Origin: Propionibacteriaceae bacterium
GTDB lineage: Bacteria; Actinomycetota; Actinomycetes; Propionibacteriales; Propionibacteriaceae
Assembly: GCA_027492675.1 (NCBI GenBank)
Contig: JAPUEI010000042.1
Span: 25,680-89,679, forward strand
Length of the DNA: 64,000 bases
Direction of reading: 5' to 3'
Positions 17,222 to 27,772 of the stretch are shown one piece after another (position 1 is the stretch's first letter; every line of letters starts with the position of its first letter). Made by a program: the position numbers and the translations under genes. The notes below the pieces were generated by a model, which worked only from the letters and a program-made list of their open reading frames with translations, was not told where the DNA came from and ran no database searches.

Positions 17222-18634
17222 CTACTCGATCTCGCTCCCGCGCACCGGCGCGTCGTCGACGGACAGCTTTGCGCCGACACCTTCCGGTACGGAGTCATTC
17301 ACACTGGTGGCGACGTGCTGCACCTCGGACGACGCCGGGGCCTCCGCCGCTCGTACCGGCGACTGTTCGGCCGTGACCGAGGCCTTCGGGCTGAAGGCGT
17401 TCATGATCATCCCGATGAAGCTCGGCTTGCCCCGCATCTTGCTGAGGACGTCGAACGCGACGGCCGCCAGCAGGACCAGACCCTTGATGATCTGGATCCA
17501 GTTGGAGTCGACCGACAGGTTCGCCAGGCCGAGGTTCAGCACGCCCATGACGAAACCACCGATCATGGAGCCGGACACCTTGCCGACACCACCGGCGACC
17601 GCCGCACCACCGATGAACACGGCGGCGATGGCGTCGAGCTCGAAGCCCACGCCGTCCTTCGGGTTCGCGGCGTTGAGGTACGCGGTGAAGACCATGCCCG
17701 CGACGCCGGCCAGCAGCGCCATGTTGACCATCACGAAGAAGTCGACCCGACGCGTGTCGACGCCCGACAGGCGCGCCGCGTTGCGGTTGCCGCCCACGGC
17801 GTAGATGTGACGGCCGAGCACCGTGCGCTGGGTGATGAACGTGTAGATGAGCACGAGGCCGAACAGGATCAGGCCGACGACCGGGATGCCCTTGTACGAG
17901 GCCAGCAGCATGCCGAACAGCGCGATGACAGCGCCGACGACGACGATCTTGGCGATGGAGCCCCAGAGCGGGCCCTGCGGCATCCCGTACTTCTTGAGGT
18001 CGGCCCGCTTCCTCATCTCGAACCACGCGAAGGCGAGGATCGCGATCAGCGTGAGGATCACGGTGATCAGGTGGTACGGCATGTCCTTGCCGCCCAATTC
18101 GGGCAGATAGCCGTTGGCGATCTTCTGGAACGCCTCGGGCACGACGATGGACTCGGCGTTGAGGATCATCAGGTCGAGGCCGCGGAACAGGAGCATGCCG
18201 GCCAGCGTGACGATGAATGCCGGGATGCCGACGTAGGCCACCCAGAATCCCTGCCACATGCCCACGAGGATGCCGAGCGCCAGGCCGAAGAGGATGGCGA
18301 GCGGCCAGGGGAAGTGCCACATCTTCATGGAGAGGGCCACGGTGGCGCCGACGAAGGCACACACCGAGCCGACGGACAGGTCGATGTGGCCGGCGATGAT
18401 GACCATGACCATGCCGATGGCCAGGATCAACACGTAGCCGTTCTGCACCAACAGGCTGGTGACGTTGCGGGGCTGGAGGAACAGACCCTTGGTGAGGATC
18501 TCGAACAAGACGATGAGGGCCGCGAGGGCGATCATCATGCCGTACTGGCGGAAGTTGCCACCGAGAGCCTTCGAGATCTGCGAGGCAGTCGATTCAGTCT
18601 TCGCCGTCTGTGACACGGGCGCATCCGTGGTCAT
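17222..18634 (-). CDS. Multiple-monosaccharide ABC permease (GguB/MmsB type)
   Basis: A 470-residue inner-membrane permease of the AraH/RbsC class, in the longer GguB/MmsB branch. The diagnostic segment AGHIDLSVGSVCAF is near 80-93, and GGNRNAARLSGVDTRRV near 275-291 matches the ATPase-contact loop. The C-terminus has a hydrophilic tail of about 55 residues (Glu, Ala, Val, Pro) beyond the usual end. It follows the ATPase gene by two bases and closes the arabinose operon. The substrate is inferred to be L-arabinose from the linked araBDA genes; GguAB-ChvE systems also carry xylose, glucose and galactose. Confidence 0.93.
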   Translation of the reverse strand: MTTDAPVSQTAKTESTASQISKALGGNFRQYGMMIALAALIVLFEILTKGLFLQPRNVTSLLVQNGYVLILAIGMVMVIIAGHIDLSVGSVCAFVGATVALSMKMWHFPWPLAILFGLALGILVGMWQGFWVAYVGIPAFIVTLAGMLLFRGLDLMILNAESIVVPEAFQKIANGYLPELGGKDMPYHLITVILTLIAILAFAWFEMRKRADLKKYGMPQGPLWGSIAKIVVVGAVIALFGMLLASYKGIPVVGLILFGLVLIYTFITQRTVLGRHIYAVGGNRNAARLSGVDTRRVDFFVMVNMALLAGVAGMVFTAYLNAANPKDGVGFELDAIAAVFIGGAAVAGGVGKVSGSMIGGFVMGVLNLGLANLSVDSNWIQIIKGLVLLAAVAFDVLSKMRGKPSFIGMIMNAFSPKASVTAEQSPVRAAEAPASSEVQHVATSVNDSVPEGVGAKLSVDDAPVRGSEIE

Positions 18635-18636
18635 GG

Positions 18637-20169
<1,533 letters not shown>

Positions 20170-20201
20170 GCCTTGCTCCTTCGCTAGTGCTACGTGCGGA
20201 G

Positions 20202-20236
20202 GCGTGCGGGGTGGGGACGAGCCCCACCCCGCACGC
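20202..20236 (-). terminator. Intra-operon GC hairpin (attenuator/stabiliser)
   Basis: A perfect 15-base-pair stem, GCGTGCGGGGTGGGG with CCCCACCCCGCACGC, and a 5-base loop lie between the binding-protein and ATPase genes. There is no U-tract. Such hairpins protect the upstream message from 3' decay and reduce read-through, giving more binding protein than ATPase. Confidence 0.75.
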
Positions 20237-20242
20237 TGAGGG

Positions 20243-21343
20243 TCACTTCAGCTGATCCTCGGTGTAGTACTTCGCATCGAGCAGGATCTGCTTGCAGTTG
20301 CTCTTGTCACACGGAACGGGCTGCAGCAGCTCAGTCGGGACGACCTTGATGCCGTTGTCGTACGTCTTGGTGTCGTTCACCGTGACGGTCGCACCGGTGG
20401 TGATCTCCTGGATCATCTTGACGGTCGCCTTGGCGAGCTCAGAGGTGTCCTTGAAGATCGTCGAGTACTGCTCGCCCGCGAGGATGGACTTCACGCTGTC
20501 CAGCTCGGCGTCCTGGCCGGTGACGACCGGGAGAGCCTTGCCGCCGGTGCCGTAGCCCGAGCCCTTGAGAGCAGCGATGATGCCGCGGGAGATGCCGTCG
20601 TACGGAGCGAGGACGCCGTTGACGTCGCTCGAGGCGTAGGACTTGGTGAGGATGTTCTCCATCCGCTTCTTGGCGACGGCAGCGTCCCAACGAAGGGTGG
20701 CAACGACCTTGAAGTCGGTCTCACCGGACTGGATCTTGATCGTGCCGTCGTCGATCTTCGGCTTCAGGACGCTCATCGCGCCGTTGAAGAAGAAGGTCGC
20801 GTTGTTGTCGTCGGGAGAACCGGCGAACAGCTCGACGTTCCACGGCTTCGGCTTGCCGGAGGCCGCGAGGCCCGCGAGCAGCGAGGTGCCCTGCTGCACG
20901 CCGACCTTGAAGTTGTCGAACGTCGTGTAGTACGAGACCGCGTCGGTCTCGCGCAGCAGGCGGTCGTACGCGATGACGGGAATGCCCGCGTCCTTGGCTT
21001 CCTTGAGGGCGCCCTTCAGCGCGACGCCGTCGATGGCGGCCACGACGAGGAGCTGGTTCTTCTTGGTCACCATGTCGTTGACCTGGGTGACCTGGGTCGG
21101 GATGTCATCGTTGGCGTACTGGAGGTTGACCGTGTAGCCGGCCGCCTCGAGCTGCTTCTTGATGTTGTCGCCGTCCTTGATCCACCGCTCGGAGGTCTTG
21201 GTCGGCATGGCGACGCCGATGGTGCCCTTAGCGGCAGCCGCGCCCGAAGACGCACCCGTCGTCGCGGAGCCGTTGTCACGGCCACACGATGCCATCGTGA
21301 GTGCAAGAGCTGCCGCAGCTGCGACAGCCAGGATCTTGCGCAT
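20243..21343 (-). CDS. Multiple-monosaccharide-binding lipoprotein, ChvE type
   Basis: A 366-residue periplasmic-binding-protein-family-1 sugar receptor. Residues 1-20 form a lipoprotein signal ending in TMASC (lipidated Cys20). After a Ser/Ala/Gly linker, the mature part begins GTIGVAMPTKTSERW, the start typical of ChvE/XylF-like receptors, and contains the VAAIDGVAL and IPVIAYDRL hinge strands. In an actinomycete it would be anchored to the outer face of the membrane. It is the fourth gene of the arabinose operon, after araA. In Agrobacterium ChvE also relays sugar signals to chemotaxis and virulence sensors; nothing here suggests that role. Confidence 0.93.
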   Translation of the reverse strand: MRKILAVAAAAALALTMASCGRDNGSATTGASSGAAAAKGTIGVAMPTKTSERWIKDGDNIKKQLEAAGYTVNLQYANDDIPTQVTQVNDMVTKKNQLLVVAAIDGVALKGALKEAKDAGIPVIAYDRLLRETDAVSYYTTFDNFKVGVQQGTSLLAGLAASGKPKPWNVELFAGSPDDNNATFFFNGAMSVLKPKIDDGTIKIQSGETDFKVVATLRWDAAVAKKRMENILTKSYASSDVNGVLAPYDGISRGIIAALKGSGYGTGGKALPVVTGQDAELDSVKSILAGEQYSTIFKDTSELAKATVKMIQEITTGATVTVNDTKTYDNGIKVVPTELLQPVPCDKSNCKQILLDAKYYTEDQLK

Positions 21344-21392
21344 GGATACCTACTTTCTCGGATCTCAGGCGGTGAGGTCCGATCCTGCGTCT

Positions 21393-21418
21393 CCCGGCGG
21401 GGAAGTCCCCGCGCCGGG
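21393..21418 (-). terminator. Hairpin between araA and binding-protein gene
   Basis: CCCGGC-GGGG and CCCC-GC-GCCGGG pair around a 4-base loop (aagt on the plus strand) with a two-base bulge. It is the second hairpin inside the arabinose operon and may uncouple catabolic from transport gene expression. Confidence 0.55.
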
Positions 21419-21432
21419 CAGTCGTTGAGTGC

Positions 21433-22917
21433 CTAGAGACCTAGGCGGTGGTACGCGGCATTCCACTGCAGCATCTGCAGGAACTGCCGTTCCGAGGTGT
21501 CGCTGGCGACCATTGCCAGCTCGATCCCGGTGATCTTCGCGAGGTCCTCGAGGTGCGTGGCGTTGAGCTGGGTGCTCAGCACCGTGTGGTGCGGGCCGCC
21601 TGCCGCGAGCCAGCACTGGGTGGACGTGGCGAAGTCAGGGAGGGGGCGCCACACCGCGCGGGCGACGGGCAGCTTCGGCATCGGGAACGGGGCCTTGACG
21701 ACCTCGATCTCGTTCGCGACGAAGCGGAGCCGGTCGCCGAGGTCTGAAAGACCCAGCACGACGGCGTCACCGGGGGCGGCGTCGAAGACCATGCGGACGG
21801 GGTCCGAACGGTTGCCGATGCCCAGGGGGTGGATCTCGATGCGCGGCGTGCCCGCGGCGATCGTGGGGCAGACCTCGAGCATGTGGGCGCCGAGGCTGAG
21901 CTCGTTTCCGGGCTCCAGGTGGTACGTGTAGTCCTCCATGAAGGAGGTGCCGCCCGGCAAGCCCTTGGCCATCGCTTTGAGCGCGTGGCCGAGCACCGCG
22001 GTCTTCCAGTCACCCTCGCCGCCGAAGCCGATGCCCGACGCCATGAGGCGCTGCACCGCCATGCCGGGGAGCTGCTTGAGACCGCCGAGGTCCTCGAAGT
22101 TCGTGGTGAAGGCGCCGTAGCCGCCGTCGACGACGAACTGCTTCAGGGCGAGCTCGAGCTTGGCGGAGTAGACGAGCGCGTCGTGCCGGTCACCGCCGGA
22201 GAGCAGCTCGGGCGCCACCTCGTAGAGATCTGCGTACTCGGTCGTCAAGGACTCGGCGTCCGCGTCGCTGACGGTGTCCACCACGGCGACCAGGTCGTTC
22301 ACGCCGTACGTGTTGACGCTGGTGCCGAAGCGACGCTCGACCTCGACCTTGTCACCCTCGGTCACCGCGACGAAGCGCATGTTGTCGCCGAAGCGGACGA
22401 CCTTGAGGTTGCGCAGGGCGGCGGCGCCGACGCACGCGCGGGACCAGGCACCGATCCGGGCACGGACCGAGGGCGCACTGACGTGGCCGGACACGATCGT
22501 GCGGGGCACCGACAGCCGCGTCGCGATGTACGCGAACTCGCGATCGCCGTGCGCGGCCTGGTTGAGGTTCATGAAGTCCATGTCGATGGTGTCCCACGGC
22601 AGGTCGCGGTTCACCTGGGTGTGGAAGTGCAGCATCGGCTTGCGCAGCTGGTCGAGGCCCGTGATCCACATCTTGGCGGGGCTGAAGGTGTGCATCCAGG
22701 TGATGACGCCGATGCAGTCGTCATCGGCGTTGGCGTCGATCATGGCCCGGCGGATCGCATCGGTGTCGGTCAGCACGGGCTTGGCGACGATCGTGGCGAC
22801 GACCTCGGGGGCGTCGACGAGGGCGTCGGAGATCGTGCGGGACTGGTCGGCGACCTGCTGCAGGACCTCGGGCCCGTACAGATGCTGGCTGCCGGTCAGG
22901 AACCAAATACTTGCCAT
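21433..22917 (-). CDS. araA: L-arabinose isomerase
   Basis: A 494-residue enzyme that converts L-arabinose to L-ribulose, using Mn2+. The expected catalytic and metal residues are visible: Glu301 (GGEGDWK), Glu328 (MEDYTYH), His345 (GAHMLE) and the late GGPHHTV histidines. The length is the family norm. It lies 12 bases after araD. The order B-D-A matches many actinobacterial and Bacillus-type operons. Confidence 0.97.
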   Translation of the reverse strand: MASIWFLTGSQHLYGPEVLQQVADQSRTISDALVDAPEVVATIVAKPVLTDTDAIRRAMIDANADDDCIGVITWMHTFSPAKMWITGLDQLRKPMLHFHTQVNRDLPWDTIDMDFMNLNQAAHGDREFAYIATRLSVPRTIVSGHVSAPSVRARIGAWSRACVGAAALRNLKVVRFGDNMRFVAVTEGDKVEVERRFGTSVNTYGVNDLVAVVDTVSDADAESLTTEYADLYEVAPELLSGGDRHDALVYSAKLELALKQFVVDGGYGAFTTNFEDLGGLKQLPGMAVQRLMASGIGFGGEGDWKTAVLGHALKAMAKGLPGGTSFMEDYTYHLEPGNELSLGAHMLEVCPTIAAGTPRIEIHPLGIGNRSDPVRMVFDAAPGDAVVLGLSDLGDRLRFVANEIEVVKAPFPMPKLPVARAVWRPLPDFATSTQCWLAAGGPHHTVLSTQLNATHLEDLAKITGIELAMVASDTSERQFLQMLQWNAAYHRLGL

Positions 22918-22929
22918 GAAAGCTCTTCC

Positions 22930-23610
22930 TTACTTCTGTCCGTAGACGTTCTGGTAGCGGGCGTACAGGGAGTCGATGTCGGCCTGGTCGAGGCGCCGCG
23001 GTTCGCCGTGGGCGCGGGCGAGGTGGACGGTGCGCGCGACGTCCTCGACCATGACGGCGGCCTTCACCGCTGCCTTGGCGTCCTTGCCGATCGTGAACGG
23101 GCCGTGCTGGGCCATGAGTACGGCGGGGGAGCGGGAGCCGGTCAGCGTCTCGACGATGCCGCGGCCGATCGAGTCGTCACCGATGAGGGCGAACGGGCCG
23201 ACAGGGATGTCGCCGCCGAACTCGTCGGCGATCATCGTCAGTACGCACGGGATCGGCTCACGACGCGCGGCCCAGGCGGTGGCGTAGTCGCTGTGGGTGT
23301 GGACGACACCGCCGACGTGCGGCATGTGCGCATAGACGTAGCCGTGAGCGAACGTGTCCGACGACGGCGCGCGGTCGCCTTCGACGAGGGTGCCGTCGAA
23401 GTCGGTGACGACCATGGACTCGGGCGTCAGCAGGTCGTACGTCACGCCGGACGGCTTGATGACCAGCAGGTCGGCGCCCGGGACGCGAGCGGACACGTTG
23501 CCGGCGGTCCAGACGACGAGCTCGTTGGCGGGCAGCAGCGCGTGGAGCGCCGCCACCTCCTCCTTGAGCCGGTCGACCTCAGCACGCAGCGACTGCGGTA
23601 CCCCTGTCAT
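22930..23610 (-). CDS. araD: L-ribulose-5-phosphate 4-epimerase
   Basis: A 226-residue class II aldolase-family epimerase that turns L-ribulose 5-phosphate into D-xylulose 5-phosphate, entering the pentose phosphate pathway. The zinc ligands His104 and His106 (VHTHSDYA) and His169 (AQHGPF) are in place, and the SGN-like substrate loop (TAGNVSARVPG) is near 35-45. Its ATG overlaps the araB stop by four bases, so the two are translationally coupled. Confidence 0.96.
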   Translation of the reverse strand: MTGVPQSLRAEVDRLKEEVAALHALLPANELVVWTAGNVSARVPGADLLVIKPSGVTYDLLTPESMVVTDFDGTLVEGDRAPSSDTFAHGYVYAHMPHVGGVVHTHSDYATAWAARREPIPCVLTMIADEFGGDIPVGPFALIGDDSIGRGIVETLTGSRSPAVLMAQHGPFTIGKDAKAAVKAAVMVEDVARTVHLARAHGEPRRLDQADIDSLYARYQNVYGQK

Positions 23611-25268
23611 GCGAGCACCTCGCGACGCAGCGCCTTGAGCCGACGCATGACGTCGTTGGCCCCGCGACCGAAGTAGTCGTGGATCGCCACGTACTCCGCG
23701 AAGAGCTTGTCGTACGTGGCGGCGCGGGTCTCGTCAGGCGTGTAGGCGGCGTACTCGCGGCTGCCCATGGACGCCGAGGCCGTCGGCACGTCAGGGTACG
23801 CGCCGGCGGCCACGGCCGCATGGATGGCCGAGCCGAGCGCGGGGCCCTGCTCGGATGTGGCCAGCGACAAGGGCAGACGCAGCACGTCGGCGTAGATCTG
23901 CATCATCAGCTGGTTCTTCTTGAGTCCGCCCACGACGATGAACTCGTTGATCGGGACGCCGGAGCTGACGAACGCCTCGACGATGACGCGGGTGCCGAAG
24001 GCCGTCGACTCGAGCAGAGCGCGGTAGATGTCCTCGGGTTTCGTTCCGAGGTCCAGGCCGAGGATGACGCCGGACAGCTCGTGGTTGACCAGCACCGAGC
24101 GGTTGCCCGACCACCAGTCCAGCGCGACCAGTCCGTGCTCGCCGACGACCTGCTGGGACGCGAGGGCGGTGAGGTACTCATGAAGGCTCTGGCCAGCAGC
24201 CTTGGCGGCGTCTTGGTACGAGGCGGGCACGCAGTTCTTCGTGAACCAGGCGAAGATGTCGCCGACGCCGGACTGGCCGGCCTCGTAGCCGTACATCCCC
24301 GCGATCACGCCGCCGTCGACGACCCCGCACATGCCGGGCACGACGTGCAGCGAGCTGTCGGAGACGATGTGGCACGTCGAGGTGCCCATGATGGCGACCA
24401 GCTGGCCGGGCTCGACCGCCTTGGCCGCGGGGTTGGAGACGTGGGCGTCGACGTTGCCGGCGGCGACCGGGATGCCGACGGGGAGGCCCGTCCACTCGGC
24501 GGCGCGCTCCGTGAGGTGTCCCGCGACGGCGCCGAGCTGGACGACATCGCCGGCGAGCTTGCTGGAGACGTACGAGTCGAAGCCGGGCGCCAGCGCGTTG
24601 AGGAAATCGGCATCGGGGTAGGCGTCGTCTTGCAGGTTGCCCTTGTAGCCCGCCGTGCAGGCGTTCTTGCCGTACGACCCGCCGAGCTGCCACACGATCC
24701 AGTCGGCCGCTTCGACGTAGCGCCACATCGCGTCGTACAGCTCGCGGTCCTCCTCGAACAGCTGCAGGCCCTTGGCCAGCTGCCACTCCGAGGAGATGAG
24801 GCCGCCGTAACGGGGGAGCCAGGTCTCGCCACGGCCGGAGGCGAGCGCCGTGATCCGGTCCGCCTGCGGTTGAGCGGCGTGGTGCTTCCACAGCTTGACG
24901 TACGCGTGCTTGCGGTCGCGGTACGCATCCAGCTCGCACAGGGGCGTGCCGTCCTCGATCACCGGGACCAGCGTGCAGGCCGTGAAGTCGATGCCGACGC
25001 CGATGACGGACTGCGGGTCGATGCCGGCCGCGGCCACCGCCTCCGGAACCGCCGTCTTCAGAACGTTCACGTAGTCCGCGGGGACCTGCAGCGCCCACTC
25101 GGGAGGCAGCTTCTCGCCGGTCCCAGGCAGGACCTCGTCGACCACGGCGTGTTCGTACTCGTGCACCGCGCTGGCGAGCTCAGCTCCGTCGGAAACCCGC
25201 ACGACGACTGCACGGCCACTGAGAGTTCCGTAGTCGATACCGACAACATGCCGCGCAGACGTGTCCAC
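23607..25268 (-). CDS. araB: Ribulokinase
   Basis: A 553-residue FGGY-family kinase that phosphorylates L-ribulose. The N-terminal phosphate loop GIDYGTLSGRAVVV, the IDFTACTLVPV strand, and the C-terminal ATP-binding segment FIVVGGLKKNQLMMQIYADV (split: VVGGLKKNQ, IYADVL) are as in AraB. I chose the GTG at 25268, with GGAG six bases upstream, since the 35 codons before it (to 25373) have a different composition and would overlap the promoter. It is the first gene of the arabinose operon. Confidence 0.96.
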   Translation of the reverse strand: MDTSARHVVGIDYGTLSGRAVVVRVSDGAELASAVHEYEHAVVDEVLPGTGEKLPPEWALQVPADYVNVLKTAVPEAVAAAGIDPQSVIGVGIDFTACTLVPVIEDGTPLCELDAYRDRKHAYVKLWKHHAAQPQADRITALASGRGETWLPRYGGLISSEWQLAKGLQLFEEDRELYDAMWRYVEAADWIVWQLGGSYGKNACTAGYKGNLQDDAYPDADFLNALAPGFDSYVSSKLAGDVVQLGAVAGHLTERAAEWTGLPVGIPVAAGNVDAHVSNPAAKAVEPGQLVAIMGTSTCHIVSDSSLHVVPGMCGVVDGGVIAGMYGYEAGQSGVGDIFAWFTKNCVPASYQDAAKAAGQSLHEYLTALASQQVVGEHGLVALDWWSGNRSVLVNHELSGVILGLDLGTKPEDIYRALLESTAFGTRVIVEAFVSSGVPINEFIVVGGLKKNQLMMQIYADVLRLPLSLATSEQGPALGSAIHAAVAAGAYPDVPTASASMGSREYAAYTPDETRAATYDKLFAEYVAIHDYFGRGANDVMRRLKALRREVLA

Positions 25269-25329
25269 CGTGACTCCGTTCGTATCAGCGGGGCCACCGG
25301 GCCCGCGGCTCACCAGTGAGCCTGGCCTG

Positions 25330-25360
25330 ACTCTAGTCCGGAGAGGGCTTTCTGTGTCAA
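25330..25360 (-). promoter_or_regulatory. Arabinose operon promoter
   Basis: On the minus strand a perfect TTGACA (25360-25355), a 19-base spacer and TAGAGT (25335-25330) precede araB by about 60 bases. The long spacer suggests that activity may depend on a regulator. Confidence 0.6.
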
Positions 25361-25383
25361 AACATGACGACAACCGCTATCAA

Positions 25384-25410
25384 ATCGTGATGATGTCGCC
25401 ATTTCACGAT
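25384..25410. promoter_or_regulatory. Inverted repeat upstream of araB promoter
   Basis: ATCGTGA (25384-25390) and TCACGAT (25404-25410) form a 7+7 inverted repeat with 13 bases between, just upstream of the araB -35 box and touching the end of the ROK gene. It is a candidate operator for the ROK regulator. Confidence 0.4.
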
Positions 25411-26594
25411 CACACGAGAGCGCCTGGCGAATCCAGTCCGAGGGCGAGCGCGACGCCGCCCAACGCGAACACGCGCTCACCGAGAGGAGACGTCAGAAGT
25501 CGCAGCCCACTCGCGGCCGAGGGCATGGACAGTCGCGTCGCCATCGTGGTCATGGGCTCGATGACGACCTCCCCGGCACGGGCAAGGTCGCCGCCCACGA
25601 CGATGACCTCGGGGTTCAGCAGGTTGACGACGTTGGCGATCGCGACGCCCGTCGCGCGCCCCATGTCGGTGAGCACTCGGATGGCGGGAGGAAGGCCCTG
25701 CGACGCCGCGTCCAGGAGCTTCTCGGCGGAGTCGATCTCGGGGTGGATGGGTGCCAGTAGCTCGAGGGCCCGGTAGATCGACGCGACCGTGTTGAGGCAT
25801 CCTCGATTCCCGCACTGGCAAAAGTCCCCGGTCTCGTCGACCGTCATGTGGCCGATCTCCCCGGAGACGCCCGTGGCCCCTCGGAAGAGCACGCCCTCGA
25901 GGATGATGCCGGCGCCGAAGCCGTAGTTCATGCCGACGAAGACCATGGAGTGACAACCTCGTCCAGCACCCCAGTGATAGTCGGCCAGAGCGCCTAGATT
26001 CGCGTCATTGTCCACGAAGAAGGGCCAACCGAAGCGTTCCTCGAACCGACCCCCGATGTCGGTGTCCGCCCACGCGGGGAAGATCCGTGGTGACGAGGAG
26101 AGGACGCCGAACCGGTCGAGCGGGGCGGGCACGGCGACCGCGCCGCGGACGATGTCCTTGGTGGTGGCCTTCGCCTCCACCAGGAGCTCGCCGATCAGTG
26201 TCTCGACAAGATCGAGGGTCTCGGTGATCGATGCGCCACGCGCGAGTTCACGCCGAACGAAGCCGACGACGCGCGACGAGAGTGTCGCCATCGCGACGGA
26301 GATGTGACCGTTGCCGAGCTCGATCCCGAGGACGAATCGGTCCTCCAGGTCGAGCTGGACCAGTCGGCCGCGACGGCCGCCCGGCTCGTCGCCGACACGT
26401 ACGTATCCTCGCTCTGCCAGGGTCGCCACGATGCCGGAGACAGTCGACGGAGCCAGGGCTGTACGACGGGCCAGCTCGGCCTGCGTCAGGGGCCCGGCAG
26501 TGCGCAGGGTGGCGACGATCCGCTGCTCGTTGGCGGCGCGGAGCGATGACTGTGAGCCAGGTCCCGGCTCGTCCTTGGGTGCATCTGTGGCCAT
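25410..26594 (-). CDS. ROK-family transcriptional regulator
   Basis: A 394-residue repressor with an N-terminal winged helix (about 20-75, with LTQAELARRTALAPSTVSGI) and a ROK sugar-kinase-like sensor. The ROK zinc site is complete: His250 and Cys259, Cys261, Cys266 in CQCGNRGC. The kinase-like motif VGMNYGFGAGII and the GLSGEIGH equivalent (VSGEIGHM) are present. The ATG at 26594 is chosen; six extra codons upstream lack support. It sits directly upstream of araB on the same strand and divergent from the GH172 gene, so it is the likely arabinose regulator in place of AraR or AraC. Confidence 0.93.
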   Translation of the reverse strand: MATDAPKDEPGPGSQSSLRAANEQRIVATLRTAGPLTQAELARRTALAPSTVSGIVATLAERGYVRVGDEPGGRRGRLVQLDLEDRFVLGIELGNGHISVAMATLSSRVVGFVRRELARGASITETLDLVETLIGELLVEAKATTKDIVRGAVAVPAPLDRFGVLSSSPRIFPAWADTDIGGRFEERFGWPFFVDNDANLGALADYHWGAGRGCHSMVFVGMNYGFGAGIILEGVLFRGATGVSGEIGHMTVDETGDFCQCGNRGCLNTVASIYRALELLAPIHPEIDSAEKLLDAASQGLPPAIRVLTDMGRATGVAIANVVNLLNPEVIVVGGDLARAGEVVIEPMTTMATRLSMPSAASGLRLLTSPLGERVFALGGVALALGLDSPGALV

Positions 26595-26713
26595 GCGTCC
26601 ATGACACCACAAAAACCGTCAAGAAATGAACATTCCCGTGGCGGTGTCGGCGAAGGAACCCCTGACAAGGCAGGCTGATGCCACGATCACACACCTCGTC
26701 CATGGAGGACACC

Positions 26714-27772
26714 ATGCTTCGCGCCCGTGACGTCTCCCTTCTGACCAGCCTTCGGTCGCGCTCGTTCTGTCCGGAGAACCCCGACGGACTCCCGGGTGGG
26801 GCAGCACGGGCGGAGCAGGGTTCGGCCAGCCGTGCGGCCCGAGATCTGGGGCGGGGGTGGAAGGTGAACCCGTACGTCGACATCGCCCCGGGCGAGACTC
26901 ACGAGCTGATGTCGATCGACGAGCCCGGCTGCGTCCGGCGATTCTGGGCGACGACGGACCGGCCCCACTGGCGCAGCCTCATCCTGCGTGCCTACTGGGA
27001 CGACTCCGAGGAGCCGGCCATCGAGGTCCCGTACGGCGACTTCTTCTGCAACGGCTGGGGCGTCTATGCGCACGTCGCCAGCGCCATGGTGGTGGCAGCT
27101 CCGCATGGCGGCATGAACTCGTACTGGCCCATGCCATTCGACGAGAACGCCCGGATCACGCTGGAGAACATCGGCGACACCACGGCGTGCGTCTACTACC
27201 AGATCGACGTCGAGACCTGCGGGGAGTACCACGGCCACGGCTACCTCCACACCCAGTTCCGACGGTCCAACCCCTTGGCGACGGGGGAGACTCACGTCAT
27301 CGCCGCCGACGTGAAGGGCCGCGGCCAGTACGTCGGCACCTACCTCGCGTGGAGCCCCTCATCCGAGGGCTGGTGGGGAGAGGGCGAGGTCAAGTTCTGG
27401 TTGGACTCCGACGACGAGTTCCCGTCGATCGCGTCCACAGGCCTCGAGGACTACATGGGCGGGGCCTGGAACTTCGATGTGGGCGGGCGGTACCAGACCT
27501 TCACGACCCCGTACCTAGGGCTTCCGCAGGCATTGCCCATCGACCAGGCGTACGTGCCGGGGCAGAGGTTCGGCATGTACAGATGGCACGTTCCGGACCC
27601 GATCCGGTTCTCGAGGCGGCTGGGCTGCGTCGACGTCCAGGCCTTGGGCTGGGGCGAGGACGGTCGCTATCAGCAGCTCACCGACGACATCGCGTCGACG
27701 TGCTGGTTCTACCTCGACCACCCGTCGACCACCCGACCGCAGCTGCCGAGCGCATCGGAGCTCGCCATCTGA
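26714..27772 (+). CDS. DUF2961/GH172-type glycosidase
   Basis: A 352-residue DUF2961 protein, a family now classed as GH172, whose known members act on D-arabinofuranosides and D-fructofuranosides. The motif LEDYMGGAWNF (Glu245) matches the family's conserved (T/L)EDYxxxAW acid, and YGDFFCNGWG and CVYYQIDV are further conserved blocks. There is no signal peptide, so substrate must be imported. The ATG at 26714 has GGAGG five bases upstream. It is divergent from the arabinose-operon regulator, which suggests it supplies arabinose from an oligosaccharide. GH172 enzymes described so far act on D-sugars, while araBDA uses L-arabinose, so the link is not certain. Confidence 0.85.
   Translation: MLRARDVSLLTSLRSRSFCPENPDGLPGGAARAEQGSASRAARDLGRGWKVNPYVDIAPGETHELMSIDEPGCVRRFWATTDRPHWRSLILRAYWDDSEEPAIEVPYGDFFCNGWGVYAHVASAMVVAAPHGGMNSYWPMPFDENARITLENIGDTTACVYYQIDVETCGEYHGHGYLHTQFRRSNPLATGETHVIAADVKGRGQYVGTYLAWSPSSEGWWGEGEVKFWLDSDDEFPSIASTGLEDYMGGAWNFDVGGRYQTFTTPYLGLPQALPIDQAYVPGQRFGMYRWHVPDPIRFSRRLGCVDVQALGWGEDGRYQQLTDDIASTCWFYLDHPSTTRPQLPSASELAI

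Noticed and set aside
23607..25373. Longer AraB start at 25373
   Set aside because: Extra residues are unlike the family and would cover the -10 and -35 boxes; GTG at 25268 has a ribosome site.
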